Source: Austwickia sp. TVS 96-490-7B
GTDB taxonomy: Bacteria; Actinomycetota; Actinomycetes; Actinomycetales; Dermatophilaceae
DNA: 56,769 nt
Direction of reading: 5' to 3'
NCBI RefSeq assembly: GCF_019331795.1
Contig: NZ_JAHPZL010000005.1
Coordinates: 1-56,769, forward strand
Shown here: positions 7,828-17,267 of the stretch, in pieces
How the letters are laid out: every line of letters begins with the position of its first letter
Position numbering within the stretch: the first letter of the stretch is position 1
The notes under the pieces: model-generated
Databases searched by the model: none
Told to the model about the DNA's origin: nothing
The model's input: the letters and a program-made list of their open reading frames with translations, nothing else
Made by a program: the position numbers and the translations under genes

Positions 7828-9870
7828 CTTACGGTCGGGGAGTTCTGATGTGCGCCATGTGTGGCGCACATCAGCATCCCGATCTTGGCGCTGACGTTCC
7901 ATCTGGCGAAGCTCTGCACGTAAAAGCTCTTCGTGATCAAGACGCTCTTGTTCATGTCTAGTAATGATGTCATTGAGCAGCACAGCTGCAGTGTTGACAT
8001 CAATGATGCTGATGCCGTATTTGCGGGCGCTGAGATGTGATCTACTTTGACCATTGCAGTTATCTGCAGCCACCCATTGCACAGTTTTGGTGATCACCTT
8101 CACCGTGGGCGCGCCATAAGTTTCTGCAGTAGTGCGGAGTTTGATGATGGCATCGCTGCTGCCAAGAAATCCAAATCGCATGCCCTTCAGGGGGAGTCCT
8201 GTGAGATCAACGTTAGGATTTGGCTCTCCGAAGCGACGATTTAAATCTTCGACGATATCTGTCAATCCTAAATGCGAAGCCGTTCTGCGCATTTCATTAA
8301 TCCGTGATGTGTGTATATCTTTTTCCTGGTAGTCAGGGAAAGTTGATTTCCAGGCGGTGAGGTGAACTGTCCGCAACTGAGTTCCAGTTAACCCGGTGCG
8401 TGACACAGCAGATGCCAAAAGTATCGTTTCGGTGCGCGTGAGCCGTTCGTCTTTTAAGCAATCAGAGAGGAGTTCGCTGTATGAGACAACGGCTTGAGGG
8501 TCGCCGACACGCGGAGTGGGACTGTGAGGGAGAGCTTTGATGATGCCAGCGAGTGAAGTTTCTCCAGGTTGGAAAGCGCGCGGAGTGATACGGCATCGCT
8601 GTTCGACACTTATCCCGGAAGAGGGTAGCGGTGTCGGGATGCTGATCCACAACGTGTCAGGGCAGCTAGTGATCAACCACATCAACACGTCTTTCGTGGC
8701 TCGGGCATCTCCGAGTGCATGATGGGAATCTCCTCGCCAGGTCCCAGTCGCGCTGCGATGCATTGCCGACAATGTGAAAGCGCTGCCCTCGAGGTGACGT
8801 CGTGCTTCAAGGAAGGTGCATAGCCCCACGAGCTGAGGCAACGGTATGTTGGCGCGTTGACATTCGCTAGCGATGAAGTCACCAACATGGTCAAAGTTGT
8901 GTGCGACAACGATGCTGCCCTGGAGGAAGCTGACGACTTCTCGCCAGACGTCGTCTGGAAGGGGCGCCTCCACCAGGTCCACATCTTGGATCTGGTGCAT
9001 TTCTCTGGCTTCGGTTGTCGAGCCGGGACATCTGATCAAGGTCGAAAATTCATCTAAGACTGTCCCGTCACCAGAGAATTTAACAGCACCGACCTCGCAG
9101 ACCCGGTGCTGGGATGGATCAGGACCAGTGGTTTCCACGTCAATGCAAGTGAAAACCTGACAGTCAGCCCGTTGGCCCGTTGCCTTACGAGTAAGAATCG
9201 CTTTTATAGAATTTTTGATATAGGGCAGCGAGGGCTCCTGTGCTGGCTCAGGATGAGGAAGGATGTCTTGGACCTGTGAAAATGTCGCCACTCCTGAAGC
9301 TGGAATCACCTCAGGAGTCAGCGACAGCAATGGAAGGTTCTCGGAATCATGCAGTGTTGAGTCGTGGGCAGGGGCGTGGGAGGCCAGTGAGGATCTCACC
9401 GTGTTGATATGAGGTGATCTCAGCAGAAGACGAGTTCCTTGCCACCATCCCAGGCCCCCTAGGGCCAGGCATGAAATTCCTGGAATATATGTGGAGTGAA
9501 TGGTGAGAAATATTCCGACCAGAACTGCTACTGTCGCTACAGCCTCCATGCCGATCGCCGTGATCTGCTGGCGCCGTTGATGCTTATTAAACGAGGATAT
9601 TTCAGGTGTGAAAATGCTATTGCCACTTTGGGAAGTGGTGGTGCTGCTGCGCTGGAGGCGCATCGCTTTTGCGGTTGCCTTTTGTTGGAGCTTACGCTGC
9701 TTGGCCAGCGTGACTTCATGTTGCCGATGTTGGTGGGACAGGATTTTGGCTGCTGTCTGTGCAGCTCGAGGTGATGATGGTCGATGTGGGCCGTAGGGGC
9801 ATCCTTGCATAGCCTTGCGTGATCGATGCTTGATGTCACAACCGAGATGAGTAAATGTGGTGTCGCCCAT
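7822..9870 (-). CDS. Membrane-anchored DEDDh 3'-5' exonuclease with C-terminal BRCT-like domain
   Basis: This 682-residue protein has an unusual layout. Residues 1-75 are basic and Gln/Lys-rich, with two Cys residues in GC...GCPYG. Residues of about 107-150 form a hydrophobic hairpin with one or two membrane segments. A DnaQ-like DEDDh exonuclease domain follows, with ExoI IDVETTG (about 242-248), ExoII VAHNFDHVGDF and ExoIII HHALGDA (about 385-391). A helical region comes next, then a BRCT-like domain at about 560-640 ending near ARKYGISIIDVNTAAVLL. Soluble exonuclease-BRCT proteins occur in actinobacteria; the membrane anchor is the odd part. It lies in the AT-richer island, convergent with the lipoprotein gene. 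The partner process is unknown. Confidence 0.72.
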   Translation of the reverse strand: MGDTTFTHLGCDIKHRSRKAMQGCPYGPHRPSSPRAAQTAAKILSHQHRQHEVTLAKQRKLQQKATAKAMRLQRSSTTTSQSGNSIFTPEISSFNKHQRRQQITAIGMEAVATVAVLVGIFLTIHSTYIPGISCLALGGLGWWQGTRLLLRSPHINTVRSSLASHAPAHDSTLHDSENLPLLSLTPEVIPASGVATFSQVQDILPHPEPAQEPSLPYIKNSIKAILTRKATGQRADCQVFTCIDVETTGPDPSQHRVCEVGAVKFSGDGTVLDEFSTLIRCPGSTTEAREMHQIQDVDLVEAPLPDDVWREVVSFLQGSIVVAHNFDHVGDFIASECQRANIPLPQLVGLCTFLEARRHLEGSAFTLSAMHRSATGTWRGDSHHALGDARATKDVLMWLITSCPDTLWISIPTPLPSSGISVEQRCRITPRAFQPGETSLAGIIKALPHSPTPRVGDPQAVVSYSELLSDCLKDERLTRTETILLASAVSRTGLTGTQLRTVHLTAWKSTFPDYQEKDIHTSRINEMRRTASHLGLTDIVEDLNRRFGEPNPNVDLTGLPLKGMRFGFLGSSDAIIKLRTTAETYGAPTVKVITKTVQWVAADNCNGQSRSHLSARKYGISIIDVNTAAVLLNDIITRHEQERLDHEELLRAELRQMERQRQDRDADVRHTWRTSELPDRKL
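7846..7873. repeat. Perfect 12-bp inverted repeat inside the exonuclease 3' end
   Basis: TGATGTGCGCCA (7846-7857) and its exact complement (7862-7873) flank a 4-nt loop. It lies in the last codons of the exonuclease gene (coding around DADVRHTWRTSE) and only 18 bp from the hairpin at 7802-7827. The pair may form a composite terminator or mRNA 3'-end stabiliser. Confidence 0.6.
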
Positions 9871-10037
9871 ACGGCCCTCAATTCAACTTTTTATATCACT
9901 GAATGGTGCGCTATTCCTGCCATTGCCAGGCGTGTAAAAGAATCTGCAAAATAATGGTGCTCCCAGCGAGGCTTATCCCGCTTCGCCTTTTAAGCATCAC
10001 GTCGATTGAGCACTATGGTGGGTCGGCAATGTTCCTG

Positions 10038-10808
10038 TTAGTGGAGGCTCCAGGAAATCCCTGCTACTTCGATAGATTGTGCTTTTTGCTCCCGGGGGAT
10101 CGAGAACATAACCCATCCGCTGACGCTCTCGCCGGGCGGGATATCGGTCTTAAGTGGCATCGCCTGCCCATCACGGTATGGATTATATGAAGGTGTATAA
10201 CGCTTTCCGGAGTCACTGGTAAGATAAGCAATAAGCCAGGGTGCTCTTGTGTAATTTTTTTCGCCAATATTTTCTATATTCATTTTTATGGCTACATATT
10301 TCATCTCGGGCTGGATTGGCTGAATCTCAGATTCGGCATTTACGTCATCTGCTACTTCAAGGATGGTGAGCTGACCCTCAGAGTCCAGTAATTTATGCTT
10401 TTGCGATTCCCTGATTTTTGCAGAACTGGTAGGGGTTCCCCATGGTTGGTGAGTGGCTTGCGGTGGCGGTGGTATTGATTTCTGGGCCTGCCATATGAAG
10501 TTTCCGGTAATCGCCGTGATAGTGACGGCGAGTACCATGCTCAAAATGTTGAGGATGATCCCGGCCAAAGCGGATCCGCGGTTGGTGGCAACTCTCTGAG
10601 TGACTCGAGAAAGTCCTATAATTCCCAGGATCAAGCCAACCAGCGCAAATGGCAACACCAAGATTCCCAGTAGGGGAATGAGTGAGCCAATCAGGGACAA
10701 GATGCCCAAGACGAGGGCGGCCGTGCCCAGTCCGTTCTTCGGTGACACCCCCCACAGCGGGTATGACGGCCCTTGCGGTGGCTGCTGGTAATAGTAAGGA
10801 GATGACAT
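10038..10808 (-). CDS. DUF4190/DUF4352-like membrane protein
   Basis: This 256-residue protein has a Pro/Tyr/Gln-rich cytosolic start, then a DUF4190-like region with long hydrophobic segments at about residues 27-66 and 80-100. A Pro-rich linker leads to a beta-rich extracytoplasmic domain (about 140-256) resembling DUF4352 (telokin-like), for example PEMKYVAIKMNIENIGEKNY and PPGESVSGWVMFSIP. Such proteins are common in actinobacteria and have no established function. The reading frame uses AT-richer codons than the genes downstream. The nearest gene on the same strand is the exonuclease, 167 bp away; the two could be co-transcribed. Confidence 0.65.
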   Translation of the reverse strand: MSSPYYYQQPPQGPSYPLWGVSPKNGLGTAALVLGILSLIGSLIPLLGILVLPFALVGLILGIIGLSRVTQRVATNRGSALAGIILNILSMVLAVTITAITGNFIWQAQKSIPPPPQATHQPWGTPTSSAKIRESQKHKLLDSEGQLTILEVADDVNAESEIQPIQPEMKYVAIKMNIENIGEKNYTRAPWLIAYLTSDSGKRYTPSYNPYRDGQAMPLKTDIPPGESVSGWVMFSIPREQKAQSIEVAGISWSLH

Positions 10809-11090
10809 TGCTTGTGCTTCTTTGCTTTTCGTGGGAACAAGGGGAGCTGGGTGGGCTCTGACTGGTGTATCCGTGTCATGGGACCCGAGGTGTCATCATG
10901 CCTGATACCGGGGAAGTGCGTGTCTTCGATCTTCACTTATTGCTGCCGCTGTTGAGTGAATACCCAGCTTTCGCAGGGCGCTACGTCGTACCAGGACGCT
11001 GCGGTGAGGGTTTCGTGTCGGACATCTGCCGGTCAGCGAACTGATGCCCGGAGTCCCGGGGTGCCGTCCCTGTCGCCGAGACGCGGCACG
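10809..11090. other. Intergenic stretch with a 48-codon open frame
   Basis: The stretch ends the AT-richer island. It holds a small plus-strand frame from ATG 10898 to TGA 11044 starting MPDTGEVRVFDLHLLL. The frame has no family resemblance and no good ribosome binding site; it could be a gene remnant or chance. No hairpin terminator is evident. Confidence 0.2.
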
Positions 11091-11975
11091 TCACGATCTC
11101 GCTGGTTGGGCTCCTCCGCCGATCAGCATCGCTGCTGCCTCTGGCAGCGGTGGGGGAGTGCCACCCCATGACGGGCACAGCGACCGATGGTCGCACCAGT
11201 GACACAGTTTGCTCGGTGATGATCGGAAATCTCCGGTGATCGCGGCTCGCTCGATGGCAGACCACAACGCTTTGATCTTGCGTTCCACCGCTAGCAGATC
11301 GGCTTCCTCTGGCTCATATCGCACGATTTCCCCGCTGCCCAGATAGACCAACTGCAGCAACGTGGGGATGCGTCCGCGCAACCGCCATAACACCAGGGCA
11401 TAGAATTTCATCTGGAACAAGGCTTTGCCCTGGAACACTTCACTTGGCGCCCGACCGGTCTTGTAGTCCACCACGCGCATCCGCCCATCCGGGGCGACGT
11501 CGAGACGGTCAACATAGCCGCGCAAGGTCAACCCGTCTAGGTCAGATTCGACGTACAGTTCTCGCTCCGCAGGCTCCAAACGGGTGGGATCTTCCAAGGT
11601 GAACCACCGCTGCACCAGCCGCTCAGCTGCATCGAACCATGCTCGTAACGCCTCTGCCTCATCGGCTGTCTCTGACGACCCGCCATCGTTCGCTAGGACT
11701 GATCCCGCCGGTGTCTGCGCCGTGACCAACGCTGCCAGCTCCGGGCGCTCTGTTACCAACCGATCCCACTCGGCTGGCACCAACGACACTGCTTCCTCCA
11801 GAGTCCGACAAGGCGCCGGAAGGTCGAACAACCGCTCCAACACAGCATGAACCAACGTGCCACGAGCAGCTGCTGCTGACGCCGGCTCAGGGAGCTTGTC
11901 AACGACCCGGAACCGGTACAACAACGGGCACTGCATGAAGTCACTGGCACGACTGGGAGAAAGAGCAGGAGCCAT
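11091..11975 (-). CDS. RecB-family PD-(D/E)XK exonuclease
   Basis: This protein of about 294 residues begins ALSPSRASDFMQCPLLYRFR, the classic N-terminal Cys-containing motif of RecB/Cas4-like nucleases. It carries the catalytic core further on (GYVDRLDV...MRVVDYKTG, with the conserved Asp and YKTG) and ends in a Cys-rich CHWCDHRSLCPS segment. The four cysteines typically bind an Fe-S cluster in this group. ATG at 11975 is chosen because TAGAGT (11983-11988) lies 7 nt upstream on the coding strand, indicating a leaderless start, and because the extra 25 residues from 12050 lack family similarity. The same gene sits near trmI in mycobacteria. Confidence 0.85.
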   Translation of the reverse strand: MAPALSPSRASDFMQCPLLYRFRVVDKLPEPASAAAARGTLVHAVLERLFDLPAPCRTLEEAVSLVPAEWDRLVTERPELAALVTAQTPAGSVLANDGGSSETADEAEALRAWFDAAERLVQRWFTLEDPTRLEPAERELYVESDLDGLTLRGYVDRLDVAPDGRMRVVDYKTGRAPSEVFQGKALFQMKFYALVLWRLRGRIPTLLQLVYLGSGEIVRYEPEEADLLAVERKIKALWSAIERAAITGDFRSSPSKLCHWCDHRSLCPSWGGTPPPLPEAAAMLIGGGAQPARS

Positions 11976-11982
11976 GTCGTCA

Positions 11983-11988
11983 ACTCTA
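11983..11988 (-). promoter_or_regulatory. -10 box for the RecB-like gene, leaderless type
   Basis: TAGAGT on the minus strand lies 7 nt before the ATG at 11975. Confidence 0.35.
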
Positions 11989-12057
11989 GGACGACCCACC
12001 GACAACTCTTCCACCAGCACAGACACCCTGACATCCCTGACCGGACTCACGCTGCCG

Positions 12058-12063
12058 TAGCCT
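12058..12063 (+). promoter_or_regulatory. -10 box for the M50 protease gene, leaderless type
   Basis: TAGCCT lies 7 nt before the ATG at 12071. Confidence 0.35.
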
Positions 12064-12070
12064 CAAGAGC

Positions 12071-13270
12071 ATGCCCACCGGCCCCACAGCCCCACCCCAG
12101 CCGACGCCCGGTGACCCTGAAACGCCAGCACCAGGGATCAGGATCGGAACCCTCGCAGGTATTCCCCTCTACCTCACTACCAGCTGGTTCCTCATCGCTG
12201 CGCTCATTGTCCTGGCCTTCGGCCCTGACATCGCCCGCAGTGCCCCACAGGTCTCCACTGCAGTGGCCTACCTCGTCGCCCTGGGATACGCGATCCTCCT
12301 GGCGTTGAGCGTGCTCTGCCACGAAATCGCCCATGCTCTCGTGGCCAGAGCCAGCGGATACGCCGTCGATGCCGTCGTCATCAACCTCTGGGGCGGACAC
12401 ACCGCCTTCACCACCGGCGCACTCACACCAGGACGTAGCGCTCTGATCAGTGTCAGCGGCCCAGCCGCGAACGCCGCCCTCGCCGTACTCGGCTGGCTCC
12501 TGCAACCCGCCGCCCCCACCGGACTCACCGCGCTCCTTCTCTACGCCTGGACCGCATCCAATGCGTTCGTCGCAGTGTTCAACCTCCTCCCCGGCCTGCC
12601 CCTCGACGGCGGACACCTCCTCGAAGCGGCCGTATGGAAAATCACCGGACGCCGAAGCACCGCACTGACTATCGCGGGCTGGGGCGGACGGATCCTCACC
12701 ATCGCCGCCGTTCTCTGGTTCATCGGACTGCCTCTCACCCAAGGCCAACGCGCCAACCTCTGGAACGTCGCCTGGCTCGCTTTCATTGGCGCCTTCCTCT
12801 GGGTCGGCGCAGGAGGCGCACTGAGCACCGCCCGCTCACTACGAATCCTCGAAGCGCTCCGCCTTCACCAACTCCGTCGCCCCATCGCTCCCATCCCACA
12901 ACACAGCGCGATCAGCGACATCCCCGACCTCATCCGCGCCCACAGCATCGCACCAGCCAGCACAGCTATCCCCGTCGTCACTGACACTGATCACCACCCG
13001 ATCGGACTGCTCGACCCCGTCGGATACGCACAGATCCCCACCGATCACGCCGCCCACCTCCCCGCCAGCACACTCCTCCTCACCCCACCCGCCTCCTGGA
13101 CCGCCCCCGATAATCACCACCCCGACGCCGGAATCCTCCCCTACGTCGACGCCCTCATGGCCACCCCCTACGGCGTCATCGTCCTCACCGATCCGGAAGG
13201 CCACCCCACCGGCGCGCTGACCTCCACCGACGTCGCCAGAGCGGCAGGCGCCGAAGACACAGACACCTAG
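12071..13270 (+). CDS. Site-2 protease family (M50) zinc metalloprotease
   Basis: This 399-residue membrane protein has the intramembrane metalloprotease motifs: zinc-binding HEIAH near residue 84 inside a membrane helix, and the third ligand in NLLPGLPLDGGHLLEA (DGGH near residue 179). Several further hydrophobic segments are present. The C-terminal 130 residues lack membrane helices and resemble a divergent CBS-domain pair, as in Rip3-like actinobacterial proteases. These enzymes cleave membrane-embedded regulators; the substrate is not known. TAGCCT 7 nt before the ATG suggests a leaderless mRNA. The TAG stop is also the first half of a TAGACT box for trmI. Confidence 0.88.
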   Translation: MPTGPTAPPQPTPGDPETPAPGIRIGTLAGIPLYLTTSWFLIAALIVLAFGPDIARSAPQVSTAVAYLVALGYAILLALSVLCHEIAHALVARASGYAVDAVVINLWGGHTAFTTGALTPGRSALISVSGPAANAALAVLGWLLQPAAPTGLTALLLYAWTASNAFVAVFNLLPGLPLDGGHLLEAAVWKITGRRSTALTIAGWGGRILTIAAVLWFIGLPLTQGQRANLWNVAWLAFIGAFLWVGAGGALSTARSLRILEALRLHQLRRPIAPIPQHSAISDIPDLIRAHSIAPASTAIPVVTDTDHHPIGLLDPVGYAQIPTDHAAHLPASTLLLTPPASWTAPDNHHPDAGILPYVDALMATPYGVIVLTDPEGHPTGALTSTDVARAAGAEDTDT

Positions 13271-13273
13271 ACT
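13268..13273 (+). promoter_or_regulatory. -10 box for trmI, overlapping the upstream stop codon
   Basis: TAGACT begins with the stop codon of the protease gene and lies 8 nt before the ATG at 13282. It could give trmI-ARC its own leaderless transcript. Confidence 0.3.
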
Positions 13274-13281
13274 GGTGCCCC

Positions 13282-14328
13282 ATGAGCGACCTTGCCCCAA
13301 CCACCCCGCCAACCGACACCCCCACCGGTGCCACCCGGCGTCGTGGACCCTTCGCCGCCGGCGACCGCGTGCAACTCACCGACCCCAAAGGCCGAATGCA
13401 CACGATCACCCTGCAACCAGGCGGCCAATTCTTCACCCACCGAGGCAGCCTCGCCCACGACGACATCATCGGCCACCCCGACGGATCAACCGCCACCAAC
13501 ACCACCGGCGTCGAATACCTCGTCCTGCGCCCCCTGCTCTCCGACTACGTCATGTCCATGCCGCGTGGCGCCGCCGTCGTCTACCCCAAAGACGCCGGCC
13601 AAATCATCACCATGGCCGACATTTTCCCCGGCGCCCGCGTCATCGAAGCTGGCGTCGGCTCCGGCGCACTCACCATGTCCCTGCTGCGCGCCGTCGGTGA
13701 CGGCGGACACCTGCACAGCATCGAACGCCGCGCCGAATTCGCCGACATCGCCCGCAACAACATCGAAGCCTTCTTCGGCCAACCCCACCCCGCCTGGACC
13801 CTGACCGTCGGTGACCTCGTCGAAACCCTGCCCCACGTCGCCACACCAGGCACCATCGACCGCGTCGTCCTCGACATGCTCGCCCCCTGGGAATGCCTCG
13901 ACGTCGTCGCCGACGCACTAGCCCCCGGCGGCGTCCTCATCTGCTACGTCGCCACCGCCACCCAACTATCCCGCGTCGCCGAAACCGCCCGAGCCCACGG
14001 CGGATACACCGAACCCGCCGCCTGGGAATCCATGGTCCGCGGCTGGCACCTCGAAGGCCTCGCCGTCCGCCCCGAACACCGCATGCACGGACACACCGGA
14101 TTCCTCATCACCACCCGCCGCCTCGCCCCCGGAGTCACCCCACCCCTACGCAAACGACGCCCCGCCAAAGGTGCCTACGGCGAAGACAACACCCCCGACT
14201 GGACCCCCGAAGCCATCGGCGAACGCCCCATCTCCGACAAAAAACTCCGCAAACTCGCCCGCACCGCCCGCGACATCGCCGACAACAACACCACCCCACC
14301 ACAGCCTCAGGAGGATGACCAGGCATGA
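13282..14328 (+). CDS. trmI: tRNA (adenine-58-N1)-methyltransferase TrmI
   Basis: This 348-residue SAM-dependent enzyme methylates A58 in the T-loop of tRNAs. The N-terminal beta-rich domain (about 20-90) is followed by a Rossmann methyltransferase domain with motif [17 protein letters not shown] (about 117-132), an acidic ribose-binding SIERR, and the LDMLAPWE motif near residue 195. The C-terminal 50 residues are basic and Pro-rich. The gene overlaps the ARC start by 4 bp, the same trmI-mpa neighbourhood as in mycobacteria. Its coding strand is extremely C-rich. Confidence 0.93.
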   Translation: MSDLAPTTPPTDTPTGATRRRGPFAAGDRVQLTDPKGRMHTITLQPGGQFFTHRGSLAHDDIIGHPDGSTATNTTGVEYLVLRPLLSDYVMSMPRGAAVVYPKDAGQIITMADIFPGARVIEAGVGSGALTMSLLRAVGDGGHLHSIERRAEFADIARNNIEAFFGQPHPAWTLTVGDLVETLPHVATPGTIDRVVLDMLAPWECLDVVADALAPGGVLICYVATATQLSRVAETARAHGGYTEPAAWESMVRGWHLEGLAVRPEHRMHGHTGFLITTRRLAPGVTPPLRKRRPAKGAYGEDNTPDWTPEAIGERPISDKKLRKLARTARDIADNNTTPPQPQEDDQA

Positions 14329-16085
14329 CCGAACCCGCCGGGATCGACCGGGGCCCCTTCCCCACCGAACACTCGGCACCGACGGGGCCACAAGCCACCA
14401 TCGCCCGCCTCCAACAGACCGTGACCCGCCTCACCGCCACCAACACCCAACTCACCCACACCCTCACCACCACTCGCAACCACCTCGTCGAACTCAAAAA
14501 CCAGGTCGCCGCACTCGCCACACCCCCCTCGACCTACGGCCACCTACTCCACCGATACGACGACGGCACCGTCGACATCATCCACAACAGCCGCAAAATG
14601 CGTGTCACCGTCAGCCCCGACGTCAACACCCACGACCTCCACCCCGGCACCGAAGTCCGCGTCAACGACGCACTAGCCGTCATCGGCGCCACCACAACCA
14701 CCACCACCGGCACCGTCGTCACCATCCACGAAACCCTCCCCGACAACCGCATCGTCATCACCATCAACGACGCCGAACAACGCGTCGTCCACCGTGCCCA
14801 CACCCTCGCCCACACTCCACTACGCCAGGGCGACACCGTGCTCTACGACACCCGCAGCGGATTCATCCACGAACTCATCCCCCGCGCCGACGTCGAAGAC
14901 CTCCTCCTCGAAGAAGTCCCCGACATCACCTACACCGACATCGGCGGCCTCCACGACCAGATCGAACAGATCCGCGACGCCATCGAACTGCCCTACCTGC
15001 ACCCAGAACTCTTCCGCGAACACCAACTCCGTCCCCCCAAAGGCGTCCTCCTCTACGGACCCCCCGGATGCGGCAAAACCCTCATCGCCAAAGCCGTCGC
15101 CGCCTCCCTGGCCAGACACAGCGCCGCCGCCCGCGGCGACACCACCCCCACCAGCTACTTCCTCAACGTCAAAGGACCAGAACTCCTCAACAAATACGTC
15201 GGAGAAAGTGAACGCCAGATCCGACTCGCCTTCACCCGAGCCCGCGAACACGCCACCAGCGGAGCCCCCGTCATCGTCTTCTTCGACGAAATGGACAGCC
15301 TCTTCCGCACCCGAGGCTCCGGACGCTCCAGCGACGTCGAAACCACCATCGTCCCTCAGCTCCTCGCCGAGATCGACGGCGTCGAAACCCTCGACAACGT
15401 CATCATCATCGGAGCCTCCAACCGCGAAGACATGATCGACCCCGCCATCCTGCGCCCCGGCCGACTCGACGCCAAGATCCACATCGCTCGTCCCGACGCC
15501 ACCGCAGCCCGCGACATCTTCACCAAATACCTCACCGCCGACCTCCCCCTCAACGACACCGAACTCGCCGCCCACCACGGCGACCGCGACGCTACCACCG
15601 CCGCACTCATCGACCACACCGTCACCACGATGTACGCCGACCACCCCCGCAACCACTTCCTCCACGTCACCTACGCCTCCGGACGCACCGAAACCCTCCA
15701 CCACGCAGATTTCGCCTCAGGCGCGATGATCCACAACATCGTCGACCGCGCCAAACGCGCCGCCATCAAACACATCATCGCCGGCGGCCCCCGCGGACTG
15801 TCCTCCCGACTCCTCACCGAAGCAGTCACCGCAGAATTCACCGAAAACGGATCACTACCCAACACCGCCGACCCCGACGAATGGATGCGCCTGTCCGGCC
15901 GCAAAGGCGAACGAGTCACACACCTCACCCCACTCCACGGACACCAACCCGGCCAACCCACACCACCACCCGCACTCGCGGATGTCGCGGATGTCGCGGA
16001 GAGATCATCGTCAACGACGGTCCCCACTGCCGCGAGAACGGCACGACCGGTGGTGTCGGTGCCAACGACAGGAGACTATCTGTGA
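14325..16085 (+). CDS. arc: Proteasome-associated AAA ATPase ARC/Mpa
   Basis: This 586-residue AAA+ ATPase recognises pupylated proteins, unfolds them and feeds them to the 20S proteasome. The order is: an N-terminal coiled coil (heptads in [19 protein letters not shown], about 25-65) that binds Pup; OB domains (about 70-195); an AAA domain with Walker A GPPGCGKT (about 243), Walker [10 protein letters not shown] (about 320) and arginine-finger region [12 protein letters not shown]. The C-terminus is GDYL, a proteasome-docking tail of the HbYX-like type (QYL in mycobacteria). A 9-bp tandem repeat near 15978 encodes ADVADVAE in the disordered tail. Its stop overlaps the GTG of the next gene. 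Confidence 0.96.
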   Translation: MTEPAGIDRGPFPTEHSAPTGPQATIARLQQTVTRLTATNTQLTHTLTTTRNHLVELKNQVAALATPPSTYGHLLHRYDDGTVDIIHNSRKMRVTVSPDVNTHDLHPGTEVRVNDALAVIGATTTTTTGTVVTIHETLPDNRIVITINDAEQRVVHRAHTLAHTPLRQGDTVLYDTRSGFIHELIPRADVEDLLLEEVPDITYTDIGGLHDQIEQIRDAIELPYLHPELFREHQLRPPKGVLLYGPPGCGKTLIAKAVAASLARHSAAARGDTTPTSYFLNVKGPELLNKYVGESERQIRLAFTRAREHATSGAPVIVFFDEMDSLFRTRGSGRSSDVETTIVPQLLAEIDGVETLDNVIIIGASNREDMIDPAILRPGRLDAKIHIARPDATAARDIFTKYLTADLPLNDTELAAHHGDRDATTAALIDHTVTTMYADHPRNHFLHVTYASGRTETLHHADFASGAMIHNIVDRAKRAAIKHIIAGGPRGLSSRLLTEAVTAEFTENGSLPNTADPDEWMRLSGRKGERVTHLTPLHGHQPGQPTPPPALADVADVAERSSSTTVPTAARTARPVVSVPTTGDYL

Positions 16086-16867
16086 GCCCCGAGTTGACGC
16101 CTGCTGGCGCCGACACTCCCTCCGACGTACTCGCAGGTGAGGAGCACGAATCCGCTGCTGCGATGCTCCCGGACGTGAACACACCTGGACCGTGGGCCAT
16201 GCAGTTGGCCGTGCGATACGACAAACAAGCCCTGCCCTGCCAGGTCGCCGTGTGTGAAGCCGCAGCGCAAGCAGTGGTGACCCTCCTAGCTGATGCACGT
16301 TCCCGGCAGGACGGCGCCTGGGCGCCGGCGGTACGACGGTGGCGAGACGGACGAATCCGCAAACTGGTCCGCCGAGCTCGTGGGCAACGATGGGACCGGG
16401 TCCAAGAAGTCCCCGGGGTGACCGTCGAGCATCGAGGGGCGTCAGTGCGGGCTTGTGTGCCGATGCCAGCCCGACCACTGCCACCGCTATTGGACGCATT
16501 ACAGGTTTCCGGGACGAGTTTTCCCGCCACCACTGACACCGATTCAATCGCACACCGTGATCACTCACCGGCAGTGGTGGTCATCGCCCTCACTCCGCTG
16601 GCGGAACTCACCACCGGTAAAGCTGCCGCCCAATGTGGCCATGCAGCTCAACTGGTCTGGGAACATCTTGTCCGCGCCGGTGCCTCCGCGACGTTACGGG
16701 CCTGGCACGACGACCAGTGGCGAGTCGAGGTCCGCGACGACCTCACCGCGACCCAATGGCGTGACCTAGCCACCGCCCCAATCCAGGTCGTTGACGCCGG
16801 CTACACCGAGGTAGACGGGCCCACCGAAACCACTCGAGCCTGGTGGACACCAGCAGTCACCGACTGA
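16082..16867 (+). CDS. Peptidyl-tRNA hydrolase 2 (Pth2)-domain protein
   Basis: This 261-residue protein has a C-terminal domain resembling Pth2-type peptidyl-tRNA hydrolases. The conserved lysine/glycine helix appears as [20 protein letters not shown], preceded by a hydrophobic strand [13 protein letters not shown] and followed by strand-rich segments to the end. The N-terminal half (about 1-145) is less conserved. GTG at 16082 overlaps the ARC stop (GTGA), which marks the start; the open frame extends upstream inside ARC but without similarity. It converges on the DUF3054 gene with an 11-bp overlap. Confidence 0.75.
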   Translation: MSPELTPAGADTPSDVLAGEEHESAAAMLPDVNTPGPWAMQLAVRYDKQALPCQVAVCEAAAQAVVTLLADARSRQDGAWAPAVRRWRDGRIRKLVRRARGQRWDRVQEVPGVTVEHRGASVRACVPMPARPLPPLLDALQVSGTSFPATTDTDSIAHRDHSPAVVVIALTPLAELTTGKAAAQCGHAAQLVWEHLVRAGASATLRAWHDDQWRVEVRDDLTATQWRDLATAPIQVVDAGYTEVDGPTETTRAWWTPAVTD

Positions 16868-17267
16868 ACCGGTGCACCAGGTAAGCGCCCAACGCCCGCC
16901 AACCCACCACGGTGACGCCAATAAAGCCCGCTGCAAAAAGGACAAACATCAGCTTGACGTCAAGACCCGCAGCGAGTCGCACCGCCATACCGGCACCCAC
17001 GGTGACCAGCCACACCACGATCCCGCCAGGAACCCCACCGGGACGGGGACCACCGTGCCAGAGCAGATACGCCCATCCCAAACAGGTCGCCGCGACAAAA
17101 GGACTGGTTGTGAGCAGCATCCCGCCCGGATTCAACGACTCACCATGGGCAAGCCGAGCGGTCACCGCGAACACGGTGACCGCGAACACGTCCACGATCA
17201 GCGCCCCCCAGGGCACCACCGGCTCTCGCTCCGACAGGTCACGACCCGACTCGTCGGACACACTCAC
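16857..17267 (-). CDS. DUF3054 family membrane protein
   Basis: This 136-residue protein has four predicted membrane helices (about 19-40, 51-70, 81-100 and 105-125) and matches the actinobacterial DUF3054 pattern, including AVTARLAHGE near residue 35-44 and PFVAATCLGWAYLLW. The function is unknown. It is translated directly after the PRPP synthetase gene: its start at 17267 overlaps that gene's stop at 17264, so the two are probably coupled. Confidence 0.8.
   Translation of the reverse strand: MSVSDESGRDLSEREPVVPWGALIVDVFAVTVFAVTARLAHGESLNPGGMLLTTSPFVAATCLGWAYLLWHGGPRPGGVPGGIVVWLVTVGAGMAVRLAAGLDVKLMFVLFAAGFIGVTVVGWRALGAYLVHRFSR

Noticed and set aside
14820-15704. 294-codon minus-strand open frame inside the ARC gene
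   Set aside because: Gly/Val/Asp/Glu low-complexity translation that mirrors the skewed composition of ARC; no ribosome binding site or domain.
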